This document shows, in pieces, positions 15,186-23,734 of a stretch of 60,264 bases of DNA. Location of the stretch: contig CAMDLH010000013.1 in the NCBI GenBank assembly GCA_945901405.1, positions 1 through 60,264 of the forward strand, in the 5' to 3' direction. How positions within the stretch are numbered: position 1 is the stretch's first letter; each line of letters opens with the position of its first letter. Made by a program: the position numbers and the translations under genes. This DNA is from Bordetella parapertussis (GTDB taxonomy: Bacteria > Pseudomonadota > Gammaproteobacteria > Burkholderiales > SG8-41). The notes below the pieces were generated by a model. It saw nothing but the letters and a program-made list of their open reading frames with translations. It did not search any database and was not told the origin of the DNA.

Positions 15186-16091
15186 ATGGCGCATAAAGCC
15201 GGGTTGGTGGGCGTAGGCATCATGGGCTCGGCGATTGCCGTGAATCTCATCAAGGCCGGCTTCACGGTGGCGGGCTTCGATGTCGACGCCGCGCGCATGC
15301 GTGAGCTTGCGGCGGCGGGTGGCATCGTGGCGGATTCGCCTCGCGCCGTCGCGCAAGCGTGCGACATCGTTGTCACACTGCTGCCGGGCGTTGATATTCT
15401 GCACAACGTAATTGCCGCGGCGGATGGTTTGATCGCCGCGAATAATCGCAATCTGGTGGTGGCCGACTGCGGCACGTTCGACATCGCGGGCAAGCAGCGT
15501 TGCCGCGCGGCGCTTGAGGCCGCGGGCATGGCGATGCTCGATTGCACGATCAGCGGCACCGGCGCGCAGGCGTTGAGCGGCGATCTCGTGGTCTACGCCA
15601 GCGGAGATGAAACCGGATACGCTCGCTGCGCGATGGTGTTTGCCGCGTTTGCGCGCGCGCATCACCACGTGGGTGACTTCGGCAACGGCAGCAAGATGAA
15701 GTACGTGGCAAATCTGCTGGTGGCGATACACAACGCGGCGGCGGCCGAGGCGATGGTGCTGGCACAATGCGCCGGGCTGGATTTGCAAATGGTCTACGAT
15801 CTTGTCAAAAGCGGCGCGGGCAACTCGCGCATGTTTGAACTGCGCGCGCCGCTGATGGTCGAGGGCGAATACGGCCGCAACGTGGCGTCAAAACTCGATC
15901 TCTGGCAAAAAGACATGCAGGTGATCGGCGCTTACGCGAAAGAGCTCAATTGCCCTGCGCCCTTGTTTGCGCAGGCGGCGCAACTTTATAACGCGGCCAT
16001 CGGGCAAGGGCACGGTAAGCTCGACATGGCCGCCGTCTGCGAGGTGCTTGAAGGGTTGGCCGCCATCGAGCGCGGCGTGCCTCGCGGCTGA
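15186..16091 (+). CDS. 3-hydroxyisobutyrate-dehydrogenase-family NAD(P)-dependent oxidoreductase
   Basis: A 301-residue beta-hydroxyacid dehydrogenase. The dinucleotide motif is GVGIMGSAIAVNL, with the acidic residue ending strand 2 in FDVD. The substrate-binding loop is DCTISGTGAQAL, and the catalytic lysine is in GSKMKYVANLL. Relatives reduce tartronate semialdehyde or oxidise 3-hydroxyisobutyrate. It is the last gene of a same-strand group running from the Bug-dioxygenase pair; the next gene is convergent. Confidence 0.9.
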   Translation: MAHKAGLVGVGIMGSAIAVNLIKAGFTVAGFDVDAARMRELAAAGGIVADSPRAVAQACDIVVTLLPGVDILHNVIAAADGLIAANNRNLVVADCGTFDIAGKQRCRAALEAAGMAMLDCTISGTGAQALSGDLVVYASGDETGYARCAMVFAAFARAHHHVGDFGNGSKMKYVANLLVAIHNAAAAEAMVLAQCAGLDLQMVYDLVKSGAGNSRMFELRAPLMVEGEYGRNVASKLDLWQKDMQVIGAYAKELNCPAPLFAQAAQLYNAAIGQGHGKLDMAAVCEVLEGLAAIERGVPRG

Positions 16092-16098
16092 GCGCGCG

Positions 16099-17079
16099 TT
16101 ACTCGGGCTTGATGCCCACCTGCTTGATGATCTGCGCCATGCGCGGATAATCCGTGGTGAGCGCTCGGGTTACATCCTCCGCCGGCCCGCCCTGCACATC
16201 GAGCGCCTGCTGCGTCAATATATCGCGCACGTTTTGCATGCCGAGGATCTTTACCGATTCGGTGTTGAGCCGCGTAATGATGTCCGCGGGCGTGCGCGCG
16301 GGCGAGAGTAGCGCAAGCCATTGCTCGTATACATAGCCGCGCACGCCGGCTTCCTGCACCGTGGGCACGTCGGGCAGCAATGAAGAACGCTTGGCGCCCG
16401 CCATGGCAAGCGCGCGCAATCGATTCGACTTGATATGCGGCAGCGGCGAAGACAGGCCGTTGAACATGGCTTGCACGTGCCCGCCAACGACATCAAGCGT
16501 CGCGGCCGGCGCGCTCTTGTATGGCACGTGCAGCAGGTTTACGCCCGCGGTGTTCTTGAATAATTCCATCGCCAGATGCTGCGGGCTGCCCACGCCGCCG
16601 GACGAATACAACACCTGGCCGGGCCGCGATTGCGCAAGCGCTGTTAATTCCTTGATAGACTTTGCCGGCAGGCTCGGATGCACTACCAGCACCGTGGGTA
16701 TCGTCACCAGCATGGTGATGGGCGCGAAACTCTTGAACGAGTCGTAACCGACTTTCGCATAAATATGCGGCAGGGTGGCCATGATGCTGCTGTTGAGCGC
16801 GGTGAGCGTGTAGCCATCTGGCGCGGCGCGCGCCACGCGTTCCGCGCCGATAAGCCCGGCCGCGCCCGGCTGATTTTCGACAACGACTTGCTGTTTGAGC
16901 GCCGTGGAAAGCCGCTCGCTCAACGTGCGCACCGCCACATCCGCCGCGCTGCCCGCCCCCAACGGCAATACGATGACGATCGATTTGGACGGATACGCTG
17001 GTTGCGCGGTTGCCGCAAGCGGCGATGCCGACACGATGGCGCCGAGTGCGATGGTCAGTGTGGTTTGGGTGAACTTCAT
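16099..17079 (-). CDS. Bug/TctC-family periplasmic solute-binding protein
   Basis: A 326-residue protein. The signal peptide ends around ATAQPA and is followed by YPSKSIVIVLPLGAGSAAD. Other motifs are VVVENQPGAAGLIG, APDGYTLTAL, LLHVPYKSAPA and the C-terminal IIKQVGIKPE. The glycine-rich loop reads LGAGSAAD instead of the common AGGGTD, a natural variant that may alter ligand contacts. It is convergent with the dehydrogenase gene ending at 16091, with only seven bases between stops. No permease genes are adjacent. Confidence 0.93.
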   Translation of the reverse strand: MKFTQTTLTIALGAIVSASPLAATAQPAYPSKSIVIVLPLGAGSAADVAVRTLSERLSTALKQQVVVENQPGAAGLIGAERVARAAPDGYTLTALNSSIMATLPHIYAKVGYDSFKSFAPITMLVTIPTVLVVHPSLPAKSIKELTALAQSRPGQVLYSSGGVGSPQHLAMELFKNTAGVNLLHVPYKSAPAATLDVVGGHVQAMFNGLSSPLPHIKSNRLRALAMAGAKRSSLLPDVPTVQEAGVRGYVYEQWLALLSPARTPADIITRLNTESVKILGMQNVRDILTQQALDVQGGPAEDVTRALTTDYPRMAQIIKQVGIKPE

Positions 17080-17143
17080 GGTGGCATCGCCAATGAACGG
17101 TTAAAGAAAGCGTCATTGTAGTGAGAAACCGGCGTTGCCTCTA

Positions 17144-17180
17144 TACCGTGGTTACGGTAGCGGCGCCCTCACTAGGGCGC
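17144..17180. repeat. Two adjacent small hairpins at the vapC 3' end
   Basis: TACCGT-GGTT-ACGGTA (17144-17159) is followed by GCGCCCT-CACT-AGGGCGC (17163-17180). Both are perfect stems. The second overlaps the stop codon of the VapC-like gene (17172-17174). They could terminate or stabilise that transcript, but no T-tract is seen. Confidence 0.5.
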
Positions 17181-17597
17181 GGCCCAGGGATTGCACAAGC
17201 CCGCCTCGCTAGCTTCCAAATCGCTGGTATTACGCGTGACAATGGTGAGTTGGTGTTGCAAAGCGGTGGCTGCTATCAGGCCGTCAATAGCCGGCATGGG
17301 CTTGCCCTGTTTTTCGAGTCGCGCCTGCATTTCACCCCAGCGCAGGCAAACGTCCGCGCCTAAGGGCAAAACCCTGTCGCCAAATCGCTGGATGACGTTT
17401 TCCGCGAGCCACTTTTGCAGAAACGTCTGGCGCTTGCCCGGGGTGAGTTTTTCGATGCTTCGTTTGAGCTCGCCCAGTGACAGCGCCGACAGGTACAGCG
17501 ACAACTCGTCTTGTTGTGCAAACCATTGCACCACGCGTGGATCGGGGGCGGGCTTAACCAGTTCGGAAATCGCGCAGGTGTCGAGCAGAAATCTCAC
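17172..17597 (-). CDS. VapC-type PIN-domain toxin (FitB-like)
   Basis: A 141-residue PIN domain. The acidic residues expected to bind the metal are visible: Asp in MRFLLDTCAISEL, Glu in the LSLGELKRSIEKL region, the Asp of MPAIDGLIAATAL, and TIVTRNTSDLE. Such toxins cleave RNA, often initiator tRNA. The start lies three bases after the stop of the Phd/YefM-like antitoxin gene on the same strand, the usual toxin-antitoxin order. All key residues are intact. Confidence 0.9.
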   Translation of the reverse strand: MRFLLDTCAISELVKPAPDPRVVQWFAQQDELSLYLSALSLGELKRSIEKLTPGKRQTFLQKWLAENVIQRFGDRVLPLGADVCLRWGEMQARLEKQGKPMPAIDGLIAATALQHQLTIVTRNTSDLEASEAGLCNPWAAP

Positions 17598-17600
17598 GGG

Positions 17601-17852
17601 TCAAAGGTCTACTGTGCGCGGCAAATCCCGGCTGCTTGAAACATCGAGCTCAACGGCATATTCGGCGGGCACTTGCAGGCATTCGAGCAGGCTGCCCTTG
17701 GGCTGCTTCAGGCGGCGGTATTCCTCGGCGGACACGATCACCACCACCTCACGCCCGTGACGAGTGACCGTCTGCGGGCCGTGGGTCAAGGCTTCGTCCA
17801 CGACTTCGCTGAAGCGATTTTTTGCTTCCTGTAATTGCCATTGAGTTTTCAT
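17601..17852 (-). CDS. Phd/YefM-family antitoxin
   Basis: An 83-residue protein from the ATG at 17850-17852. The N-terminal DNA-binding part (WQLQEAKNRFSEVVDEAL, VTRHGREVVVIVSAEEYRRL) is typical Phd/YefM, and the C-terminus ending RDLPRTVDL would wrap the PIN toxin. A TTG four codons upstream is possible. The palindrome at 17878-17890, 25 bases upstream, is a likely autoregulatory operator. Confidence 0.9.
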   Translation of the reverse strand: MKTQWQLQEAKNRFSEVVDEALTHGPQTVTRHGREVVVIVSAEEYRRLKQPKGSLLECLQVPAEYAVELDVSSSRDLPRTVDL

Positions 17853-17877
17853 GGTGATTTTCAATTCTATCTAGTCT

Positions 17878-17890
17878 GGCTATAATAGCC
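17878..17890 (-). promoter_or_regulatory. Palindromic operator/promoter candidate for the antitoxin-toxin pair
   Basis: A perfect 13-base palindrome, GGCTATAATAGCC, contains a -10-like TATAAT or TATTAT on either strand. It sits 25 bases upstream of the antitoxin ATG, the expected position for Phd-type autorepression. Binding is inferred. Confidence 0.55.
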
Positions 17891-17949
17891 GGGATGGGCG
17901 CGTTTTGCCATGGCGTGCCCCGGAATACGCTACTTCCGGGCATATTTTT

Positions 17950-17968
17950 ATAAGTATTGGTTTTTAAA
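17950..17968 (-). repeat. AT-rich 19-base dispersed motif, copy 3
   Basis: On the minus strand TTTAAAAACCAATACTTAT, 17 of 19 matches to the consensus. It lies exactly at the broken 3' end of the DUF35/thiolase remnant, whose in-frame TAA falls inside it. Confidence 0.8.
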
Positions 17969-18199
17969 AGAAAAATTGCCCGCCATTGCCGTGTGCCAGC
18001 GCTACTTCGCACTTGGGCACTTGCCGCTTGCCGCATTCGCCGCGCACCTGGCTTATCGCTTCGATCAGCGCGATGTTCAACGGCGCTTCGCCCTTGTAAT
18101 GCGTGGCGGTGGTGGCGTGCACGGTGCCCAGTCCCTTGGACACGCGCCACTCGATGTTAGTGCTGCCGCTGCCGGGCGCCACGACGCGAGCATAGAAAA
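17964..18199 (-). pseudogene. Remnant joining the end of a DUF35 OB-fold protein to a thiolase C-terminal fragment
   Basis: On the minus strand the frame reads RVVAPGSGSTNIEWRVSKGL and then GTVHATTATHYKGEAPLNIALIE, given in pieces. This matches the zinc-ribbon/OB region of DUF35 acyl-CoA-binding proteins. At about 18055-18065 it passes in frame into AISQVRGECGKRQVPKCEVALAHGNGG, split as AISQVRGECGKRQ and VPKCEVALAHGNGG, which resembles the C-terminal part of thiolase-like proteins. The frame then ends in FFF and a stop. DUF35 and thiolase genes are normally adjacent, so an internal deletion explains the joint, possibly through the LIEA-like sequence common to both. No start codon or full domain remains. 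Confidence 0.65.
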
Positions 18200-18237
18200 A
18201 CGGTGTCTATTCAGGTTCGGTAGCAAGAAAACATTCT

Positions 18238-18317
18238 CACCGCGGAGGCGCAGAGACGCAGAGAACCCCCGCAGAGAACTGCTTTCCTCTGCGGGGGTTC
18301 TCTGCGCCTCTGCGGTG
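18238..18317. repeat. Long inverted repeat, CGCAGAG type
   Basis: The left arm (18238-18276) and right arm (18287-18317) pair along the whole right arm with one mismatch. The left arm carries one extra eight-base unit, ACGCAGAG. The loop is ten bases. It lies 90 bases before the CoxL-like gene. GCAGAG-rich repeats of this kind recur in many bacterial genomes; the function is unknown. Confidence 0.8.
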
Positions 18318-18409
18318 CAACTTTTTCAAATCGGCTAAATGGTTATCCCCAGGTTGCTTGCGCTCGATATTGCGTTTCAACCGGCGCGTGCGTATTGTTG
18401 CGCTCCATC

Positions 18410-20722
18410 ATGGATACAAATAGTTCCCCGTCCTTCGAGGTCAGCGGCGCACGCGTCACGCGGCTGGAGGATTACCGGCTGCTCACCGGCGCCGGCACGT
18501 TTGCCGCGGACTGGAATCTGCCGGGGCAGTTGTACGGCCATTTTCTGCGCACCGACCGCGCGCATGCGCGCATCGTTTCGCTCGATGTCAGCGCCGCGCG
18601 CAAGCATCCGGGTGTGCATGCGGTGCTCACGGGGGATGACGCGGTGCGCGCGGGATACGTGCAGCCGGTGAGTTTTTTTACCTTCGCCGGCAAGAATGGC
18701 GCGAAGCCGCTGCTGCCGCAATGGACCGTGCTCGCGCATGAACGTGTGCGATTTAATGGCGAGCCACTGGCGTTCGTGGTGGCTGAGTCGGCGCTGATTG
18801 CGCAAGATGCTTGCGCGCTGATTAAAGTCGAATACGAAGAACTGCCTTGCGTGGTTGATGGTGAATCAGCACTTGCGCCGGGCGCGCCGGTGCTGCATCA
18901 ACACATACCCGGCAATCAGTCCTTTGAATGTGAAGCGGGCGACGCGGCCGCAACCGAAGCGGCATTCGCCGCGGCCTCGCACGTGACTCGCATGCGCATC
19001 ACCAGCACGCGGGTGGTGCCCAGCCCGATGGAGCCGCGCGCGTGCCTGGTTGCGTTCGATGAGCGTAGCGAGAGTTACACAGTACACTCGTGCGTGCAGG
19101 GCGCGAACATGCTGCGCATGCAATTGTCGGGCTACACCAAGGTGCCGGAAGACAAACTGAAAATCGTCGCGCGCGATGTCGGCGGCGGTTTTGGCAGCCG
19201 TAGCATGGGTTACCCGGAATACTGCGTGGCGATGCTCGCCGCGCGTGTCACGGGGCGGCCGGTGAAATGGATATCGACACGCTCGGAGGCATTTCTCGCG
19301 GACAATCACGGCCGTGGCAGCGTGGTGCAAGGTGAACTCGCGCTCGACACGCACGGCAAGTTTATCGCGATGCGCCTTGACTGGATCGCGGAGGTCGGCG
19401 CCTACATGACGCCGCCCGCGGCGGCGGCGACCATACGCAATCCGATGGTGAGTTTCGCTGGCGCGTATCGCATACCCGCGTTGTATGGCCGCTGGCGCGT
19501 GGCGCTGACCAACGCCGCGCCCATCGGCAATTATCGCGGCGCCGGGCGGCCCGACATCTCCTACGTGGTGGAGCGGCTGGTGCAGCAGGCGGCGGCAGAA
19601 TTGAACATTGACGCGGTGGAGCTCCGTCGCCGCAATTACATTCCGCTGGAAGCGTTTCCGTATAAAACGCCGACCGGCTCGGTGTATGAAAACGCGGATT
19701 TTTCCGGCTTGATGGACAAAGCGCTCGCGGCAGCCGATTGGGAAGGTTATGAGCAGCGCCGTGCCGCGTCACAAAAAGCGGGCAAGCTGCGCGGGCGCGG
19801 CATCGCAACCGTGATTGAAACCACCGCCGCCGGGATGTACGACAAGGATCAAGTCGCGCTGGAGGTGGATCGCGAGGGGCGTGTGACGGTGCACTCGGTG
19901 CCGCACTCACAGGGGCAGGGCCACGAGACCACGCTCGCCATGCTGGTGGCGCGCGCGCTTGAAATCCCCGTCGAGCGCGTCATCGTGCGTCAGGGCCTCA
20001 ACGAACCGCCGCTCATGGGCAACCACACTGGCGGTTCGCGCAATACCGTCGGCCCTGGCACCATCTGTCACCTCACGGCGTTGAAGCTGATCGAGCAGGG
20101 CCGGGGACGCGTGGCGGAGCAACTCGGCGTCGAGCCGTCGCAGATTCGTTATGCCAAGGGCGCCTACACGTGTGCAGAGCCAGCGAACACCATCGCGCTC
20201 GCCGAGCTGGCAGGCAGCGAAAAATTCAGCATCATCGGTGAAGGCTCGTTCGGCGCGACCTTCCCCAGCGACTGCCATATCTCCGAAGTCGAGGTCGATC
20301 CCGAAACCGGGCAGACGACGGTTGTTGCATATGTCACCGCCGATGACTTCGGCGTGGTGATCAACGACACCATCGTCGAGGGGCAACTGCATGGCGCGGT
20401 GATGCAGGGCGCGGGACAGGTGTTCGGCGAGCACGCGTTATACGACCCGGCAAGCGGACAATTGCTCACCGGCAGCTTTCTGGATTACACAATGCCGCGC
20501 GCGGGAATGGTACGCGACATCAACATGAACCATCACCCCACGCCGTCGCGCGTCAGCCCGCTCGGCGTCAAGGGCATGGGTGAAGCCGGCCTGACCGGCG
20601 CGCTGCCTGCGCTGACCAATGCGGTGATGGATGCGTTGCGTCCGTACGGCATCGCGCACCTTGATATGCCGCTGACGCCGGCCAAAGTCTGGGCGGCGAT
20701 ACAGCGCGGCAAATTACCGTAG
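18410..20722 (+). CDS. Xanthine dehydrogenase/CO dehydrogenase large-subunit-like molybdopterin protein (orphan)
   Basis: A 770-residue molybdenum hydroxylase large subunit. It begins with SGARVTRLEDYRLLTGAGTF, the usual start of the family. DVGGGFGSRSMGYPE binds the cofactor. NYRGAGRPD corresponds to the AYRGAGR signature of form II CoxL-like proteins (form I has AYRCSFR). The active-site glutamate is in GVKGMGEAGLTGALP. Members hydroxylate aldehydes, purines or aromatic heterocycles. The FAD and iron-sulfur subunits that complete the enzyme are not adjacent, which is unusual. The ATG at 18410 was chosen over a TTG five codons earlier. Confidence 0.92.
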   Translation: MDTNSSPSFEVSGARVTRLEDYRLLTGAGTFAADWNLPGQLYGHFLRTDRAHARIVSLDVSAARKHPGVHAVLTGDDAVRAGYVQPVSFFTFAGKNGAKPLLPQWTVLAHERVRFNGEPLAFVVAESALIAQDACALIKVEYEELPCVVDGESALAPGAPVLHQHIPGNQSFECEAGDAAATEAAFAAASHVTRMRITSTRVVPSPMEPRACLVAFDERSESYTVHSCVQGANMLRMQLSGYTKVPEDKLKIVARDVGGGFGSRSMGYPEYCVAMLAARVTGRPVKWISTRSEAFLADNHGRGSVVQGELALDTHGKFIAMRLDWIAEVGAYMTPPAAAATIRNPMVSFAGAYRIPALYGRWRVALTNAAPIGNYRGAGRPDISYVVERLVQQAAAELNIDAVELRRRNYIPLEAFPYKTPTGSVYENADFSGLMDKALAAADWEGYEQRRAASQKAGKLRGRGIATVIETTAAGMYDKDQVALEVDREGRVTVHSVPHSQGQGHETTLAMLVARALEIPVERVIVRQGLNEPPLMGNHTGGSRNTVGPGTICHLTALKLIEQGRGRVAEQLGVEPSQIRYAKGAYTCAEPANTIALAELAGSEKFSIIGEGSFGATFPSDCHISEVEVDPETGQTTVVAYVTADDFGVVINDTIVEGQLHGAVMQGAGQVFGEHALYDPASGQLLTGSFLDYTMPRAGMVRDINMNHHPTPSRVSPLGVKGMGEAGLTGALPALTNAVMDALRPYGIAHLDMPLTPAKVWAAIQRGKLP

Positions 20723-20802
20723 GTTGGAACGTGCAGCGGTTCCGACGTTTTTGCGATCTTGCTTACACCGCTGCCGGAACCGCTGCGCGTTTCGACCTAC
20801 GT
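20718..20802. repeat. Inverted repeat overlapping the CoxL-like stop codon
   Basis: CGTAGGTTGGAACG at the left pairs imperfectly with CGCGTTTCGACCTACG at the right, and GCAGCGGTTCCG pairs with CGGAACCGCTGC internally. It is of the GTAGG...CCTAC class seen at 10348 and 32588. The left end includes the TAG of the CoxL-like gene. Confidence 0.7.
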
Positions 20803-20868
20803 ACTGTGCTTTGCAAAATTTCCACGGATGATGCACCCTAACGCCCAACGCATTTAACGGAGACCCAC

Positions 20869-22008
20869 GTGCGACTTGGCTACTTCACCATGCCGATGCA
20901 CCCGGAGGATCGTAGCTGTACCGAGACTCTGGCTGAGGATCGGGAGGCGATTATTCTTGCCGACAAGCTCGGCTTTTATGATGCTTTTGTCGGTGAGCAT
21001 CTCACCGAAAAGACCGAAAACGTCACCAGCAGCCTGCTGTTTCTGGCGACGCTGATCAACAGCACGCAGAACATCAAGCTCGGCACGGGCACCTGCAATC
21101 TGTCGCAGCAGCATCCGGTGATTTTCGCTTCGCACGCAGCGATGTTTGATCATCTGGCGAAAGGCCGCTTTATTTTCGGCATCAGCGCGGGCGCGCTGCC
21201 GTGCGACGCGGAAGCGCTGGGTAACCTCGATCAGGATCGCAACAAGATGTTCGCCGAATCCATCGACGTGATTCTGGCGATCTGGGAGCGCGAGCCGCCG
21301 TACGACATCGATTTTCCGGACAACCGCTTCAAGGTGTCGGTGGCGAAGATGCAGGACAAGAACATCGGACGCGGCCATCTTTACAAGCCGTATCAGAAGC
21401 CGCGGCCGGAGATCGTGGGTACTGTCGTGGCGCCCTTCTCCAAGGGCGTGATTCAGATGGGGCAGCGCGATTTTCATCCGCTGTCGGCGAACTTTTTGTT
21501 CGCGAAATGGCTGCCGAGCCACTGGGCGAATTACAGCGAAGGCAAGCGCAACGCGGGGCAGACCGCGGACCCGGCCGATTGGCGCATCGCGCGCACCATC
21601 TTCGTAGCTGACGACAAAGCCACGGCGAAAAGCTACGGACGCGACGACCCGCGCAGCCCGTACCGTTATTACTGGAAGCAATTGACTTACAAGATGATGA
21701 AGGCCAAACGCCACGTCATTTTCAAGAACGACCAGTCCGAGCCGGATAGCGCCATCACCGAGGATCGCGTGCTCGACAACCTGGTGATTTACGGCACAGT
21801 GAACAGCGTGGTGGATCAGATTTTGAAACTGCGCGAGCAGGTGGGTGATTTCGGCGAGCTGGTTTACGCCGGGATGGATTGGGTCGATCCGGCACTCACC
21901 AAGCGCTCAATGGAATTGATGGCCACCGAAGTGATGCCGCGCGTGAATGCGGCCATAAGTAACAGTTTCAACAGTGCGCGCGAGGGTATGGTTGTCAAAG
22001 CAGCATGA
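20869..22008 (+). CDS. LLM-class (luciferase-like) flavin-dependent monooxygenase
   Basis: A 379-residue luciferase-like protein. It starts MRLGYFTMPMHPEDR and continues with DAFVGEHLTEK, GTGTCNLSQQHPV and FIFGISAGALPCD, the FMN-binding barrel features. Such enzymes use FMNH2 from a separate reductase to oxidise aldehydes, alkanes or sulfonates. The start is GTG at 20869, with GGAG five bases before it. Two Bug genes follow on the same strand after 26 bases, so a transport-catabolism operon is likely. The substrate is unknown. Confidence 0.9.
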   Translation: MRLGYFTMPMHPEDRSCTETLAEDREAIILADKLGFYDAFVGEHLTEKTENVTSSLLFLATLINSTQNIKLGTGTCNLSQQHPVIFASHAAMFDHLAKGRFIFGISAGALPCDAEALGNLDQDRNKMFAESIDVILAIWEREPPYDIDFPDNRFKVSVAKMQDKNIGRGHLYKPYQKPRPEIVGTVVAPFSKGVIQMGQRDFHPLSANFLFAKWLPSHWANYSEGKRNAGQTADPADWRIARTIFVADDKATAKSYGRDDPRSPYRYYWKQLTYKMMKAKRHVIFKNDQSEPDSAITEDRVLDNLVIYGTVNSVVDQILKLREQVGDFGELVYAGMDWVDPALTKRSMELMATEVMPRVNAAISNSFNSAREGMVVKAA

Positions 22009-22010
22009 TG

Positions 22011-22029
22011 GTAAGTATCTGTTTTAAAT
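22011..22029 (-). repeat. AT-rich 19-base dispersed motif, copy 4
   Basis: On the minus strand ATTTAAAACAGATACTTAC, 16 of 19 matches to the consensus. It fills most of the 26-base gap between the LLM and Bug genes, oriented against them. Confidence 0.75.
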
Positions 22030-22034
22030 GATAT

Positions 22035-22994
22035 ATGACTGAATATTATTTTCGCGGTGCTGTTGTGGCGGCGCTGTTGACCGTGACCGCGTCGGCAATG
22101 GCTCAACCATATCCGTCCCGGCCCATACGCATGGTCACGCCCACCGCCGCGGGCTCGGGATCTGATGTCGTCGTGCGCATCATCGGAGGCAGGTTGTCCG
22201 AGGCGCTGGGCCGGCAAATCGTGGTGGACAACCGCTCGGGGGTGAGCGGCCTGCTTGCTGCAGAACTCGTGGCGAAGGCCGCGCCCGATGGCTACACGCT
22301 GGGCATGGTGACGCTCACGCAGTTGATGGCCACTGTGCTGTATCAGCGCTTTCCGATGGATCGCGATTTCGCGGCCTTGTCGCGCGTGGGCGCGACGCCG
22401 TTCGTGATCGTGGCGAGTCCGCAGTTGCCGGTGAAATCGATTGTCGAGCTGATCGCTTATGCAAAAGCGCGACCGGGGCAGGTGTTGTATGCGTCCGGCG
22501 GGCAGGGTTCGACGCCGCATCTGTGCACCGAGATGTTCAAGAGCATGGCGGGCGTGGACATGGTGCATGTGCCTTACAAGAGCAGCATCCTCGCCACCAC
22601 CGAGTTGGGCGCGGGGCAGGTGCATATCCTGTGTTCGGCGGTGCCCACGCTGCACGCCACGCTGCAAAGTGCCAAGGCACGCGCGCTCGGCGTGACGTCA
22701 CGCAACCCCAGCAAACTCGCGCCCGGCGTGCCGACGGTGGCGGCGGCGGTGCCCGGTTTCGAGATGGATGGCTGGTATGGCGTCATCGCGCCGGCGGGAA
22801 CGCCGCAAGACATCGTCGCCAAACTCAACAGCGTCTTCACGCAAGTGCTGAAATTGCCCGAGGTGCAGGAGCGTTTGCTCGGCGTGGGCGCAGAGGCGCT
22901 GACTTCAACGCCTGTAGAGTTTGGCGAGTTTCTGCGTAGCGAAGTGCAGCGCTGGACGCGTGTGATGCGCGAGGCGGGGATCAAGCTGCAATGA
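22035..22994 (+). CDS. Bug/TctC-family periplasmic solute-binding protein
   Basis: A 319-residue protein. A signal peptide ending MAQP is followed by YPSRPIRMVTPTAAGSGSD. Further motifs are VVDNRSGVSGLLAAELV, APDGYTLGMV, MVHVPYKSSI and the C-terminal WTRVMREAGIKLQ. The loop AAGSGSD replaces the more common AGGGTD. The last bases overlap the ATG of the next gene (ATGA), a close paralogue sharing the GSGSD loop, so the pair arose by tandem duplication. A likely operon with the LLM flavoenzyme. Confidence 0.92.
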   Translation: MTEYYFRGAVVAALLTVTASAMAQPYPSRPIRMVTPTAAGSGSDVVVRIIGGRLSEALGRQIVVDNRSGVSGLLAAELVAKAAPDGYTLGMVTLTQLMATVLYQRFPMDRDFAALSRVGATPFVIVASPQLPVKSIVELIAYAKARPGQVLYASGGQGSTPHLCTEMFKSMAGVDMVHVPYKSSILATTELGAGQVHILCSAVPTLHATLQSAKARALGVTSRNPSKLAPGVPTVAAAVPGFEMDGWYGVIAPAGTPQDIVAKLNSVFTQVLKLPEVQERLLGVGAEALTSTPVEFGEFLRSEVQRWTRVMREAGIKLQ

Positions 22995-23707
22995 CCGGCG
23001 CTGTGCGAAAGTCTTGCATGCGATTGACTGCGGTTCTTGCGTTGCTCATGAGTGCTTTGGCAGCGCACGCCGCGCAGCCCGTGGTGGCGGGTTCGGCTTA
23101 TCCCTTGCGCCCGATCCGCCTGGTGACATCCACGCCCGTTGGCTCGGGATCGGATATCGTCGCGCGCGTGCTCACACCCAAGCTGACGGAAATGCTCGGC
23201 CAGCAAATTGTGGTGGACAATCGCTCCGGTGCCAGCGGCTTGATCGCCGCCGAGCTGGTGGCGCGCGCCGCGCCCGACGGCTACACATACAAGGGCAGCA
23301 TGGCGGCGATGACCGAAGTGATGGGCGGCCAGATGCACAGCACCTGCACCGCCGCGCCATCGCTGTCGTTGATTTCCAGCGGACAAAAAGTACGCGTGCT
23401 CGGCGTCACCACGCGCGGCGCAACGCCGCTGACGCCTGGAATCGTGCCCGTGGCGGACACCTTGCCTGGCTACGAACTGCTCGGCTGGTACGGCATGCTC
23501 GCGCCGCCGGGCACGTCAAAAGAACTCGTCACCTGGCTCAATCAGGAAATCACGCGGCTCGTGAGCATGCCCGAAGTGCGCGATCGCATGCTCGCGGTGG
23601 GCGCGGAGCCCACACCTTCAACACCGGCGGAGTTCGGGGTGTTTTTGCAAAAAGAAACCGCGCGCTGGGGCAAGCTGCTTAAGGAGGCGGGGGTCAAGGC
23701 GCAGTAA
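22991..23707 (+). CDS. Bug/TctC-family protein shortened by an in-frame internal deletion
   Basis: A 238-residue protein against about 320 in the family. The signal peptide, YPLRPIRLVTSTPVGSGSD and VVDNRSGASGLIAAELV are intact. After APDGYT (near residue 99, base 23288) the sequence jumps to YKGSMAAMTEVMGGQ, which corresponds to the PYKSS region of the paralogue just upstream. About 85 residues are missing, including much of the first lobe and hinge. The C-terminal half, ending WGKLLKEAGVKAQ, is intact. The frame is preserved but a normal two-lobed binding protein cannot form, so it is likely non-functional or altered. It overlaps the preceding gene by four bases. Confidence 0.88.
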   Translation: MTGAVRKSCMRLTAVLALLMSALAAHAAQPVVAGSAYPLRPIRLVTSTPVGSGSDIVARVLTPKLTEMLGQQIVVDNRSGASGLIAAELVARAAPDGYTYKGSMAAMTEVMGGQMHSTCTAAPSLSLISSGQKVRVLGVTTRGATPLTPGIVPVADTLPGYELLGWYGMLAPPGTSKELVTWLNQEITRLVSMPEVRDRMLAVGAEPTPSTPAEFGVFLQKETARWGKLLKEAGVKAQ

Positions 23708-23734
23708 GAGAAAGGCTGCATAAACTAATAGCGG

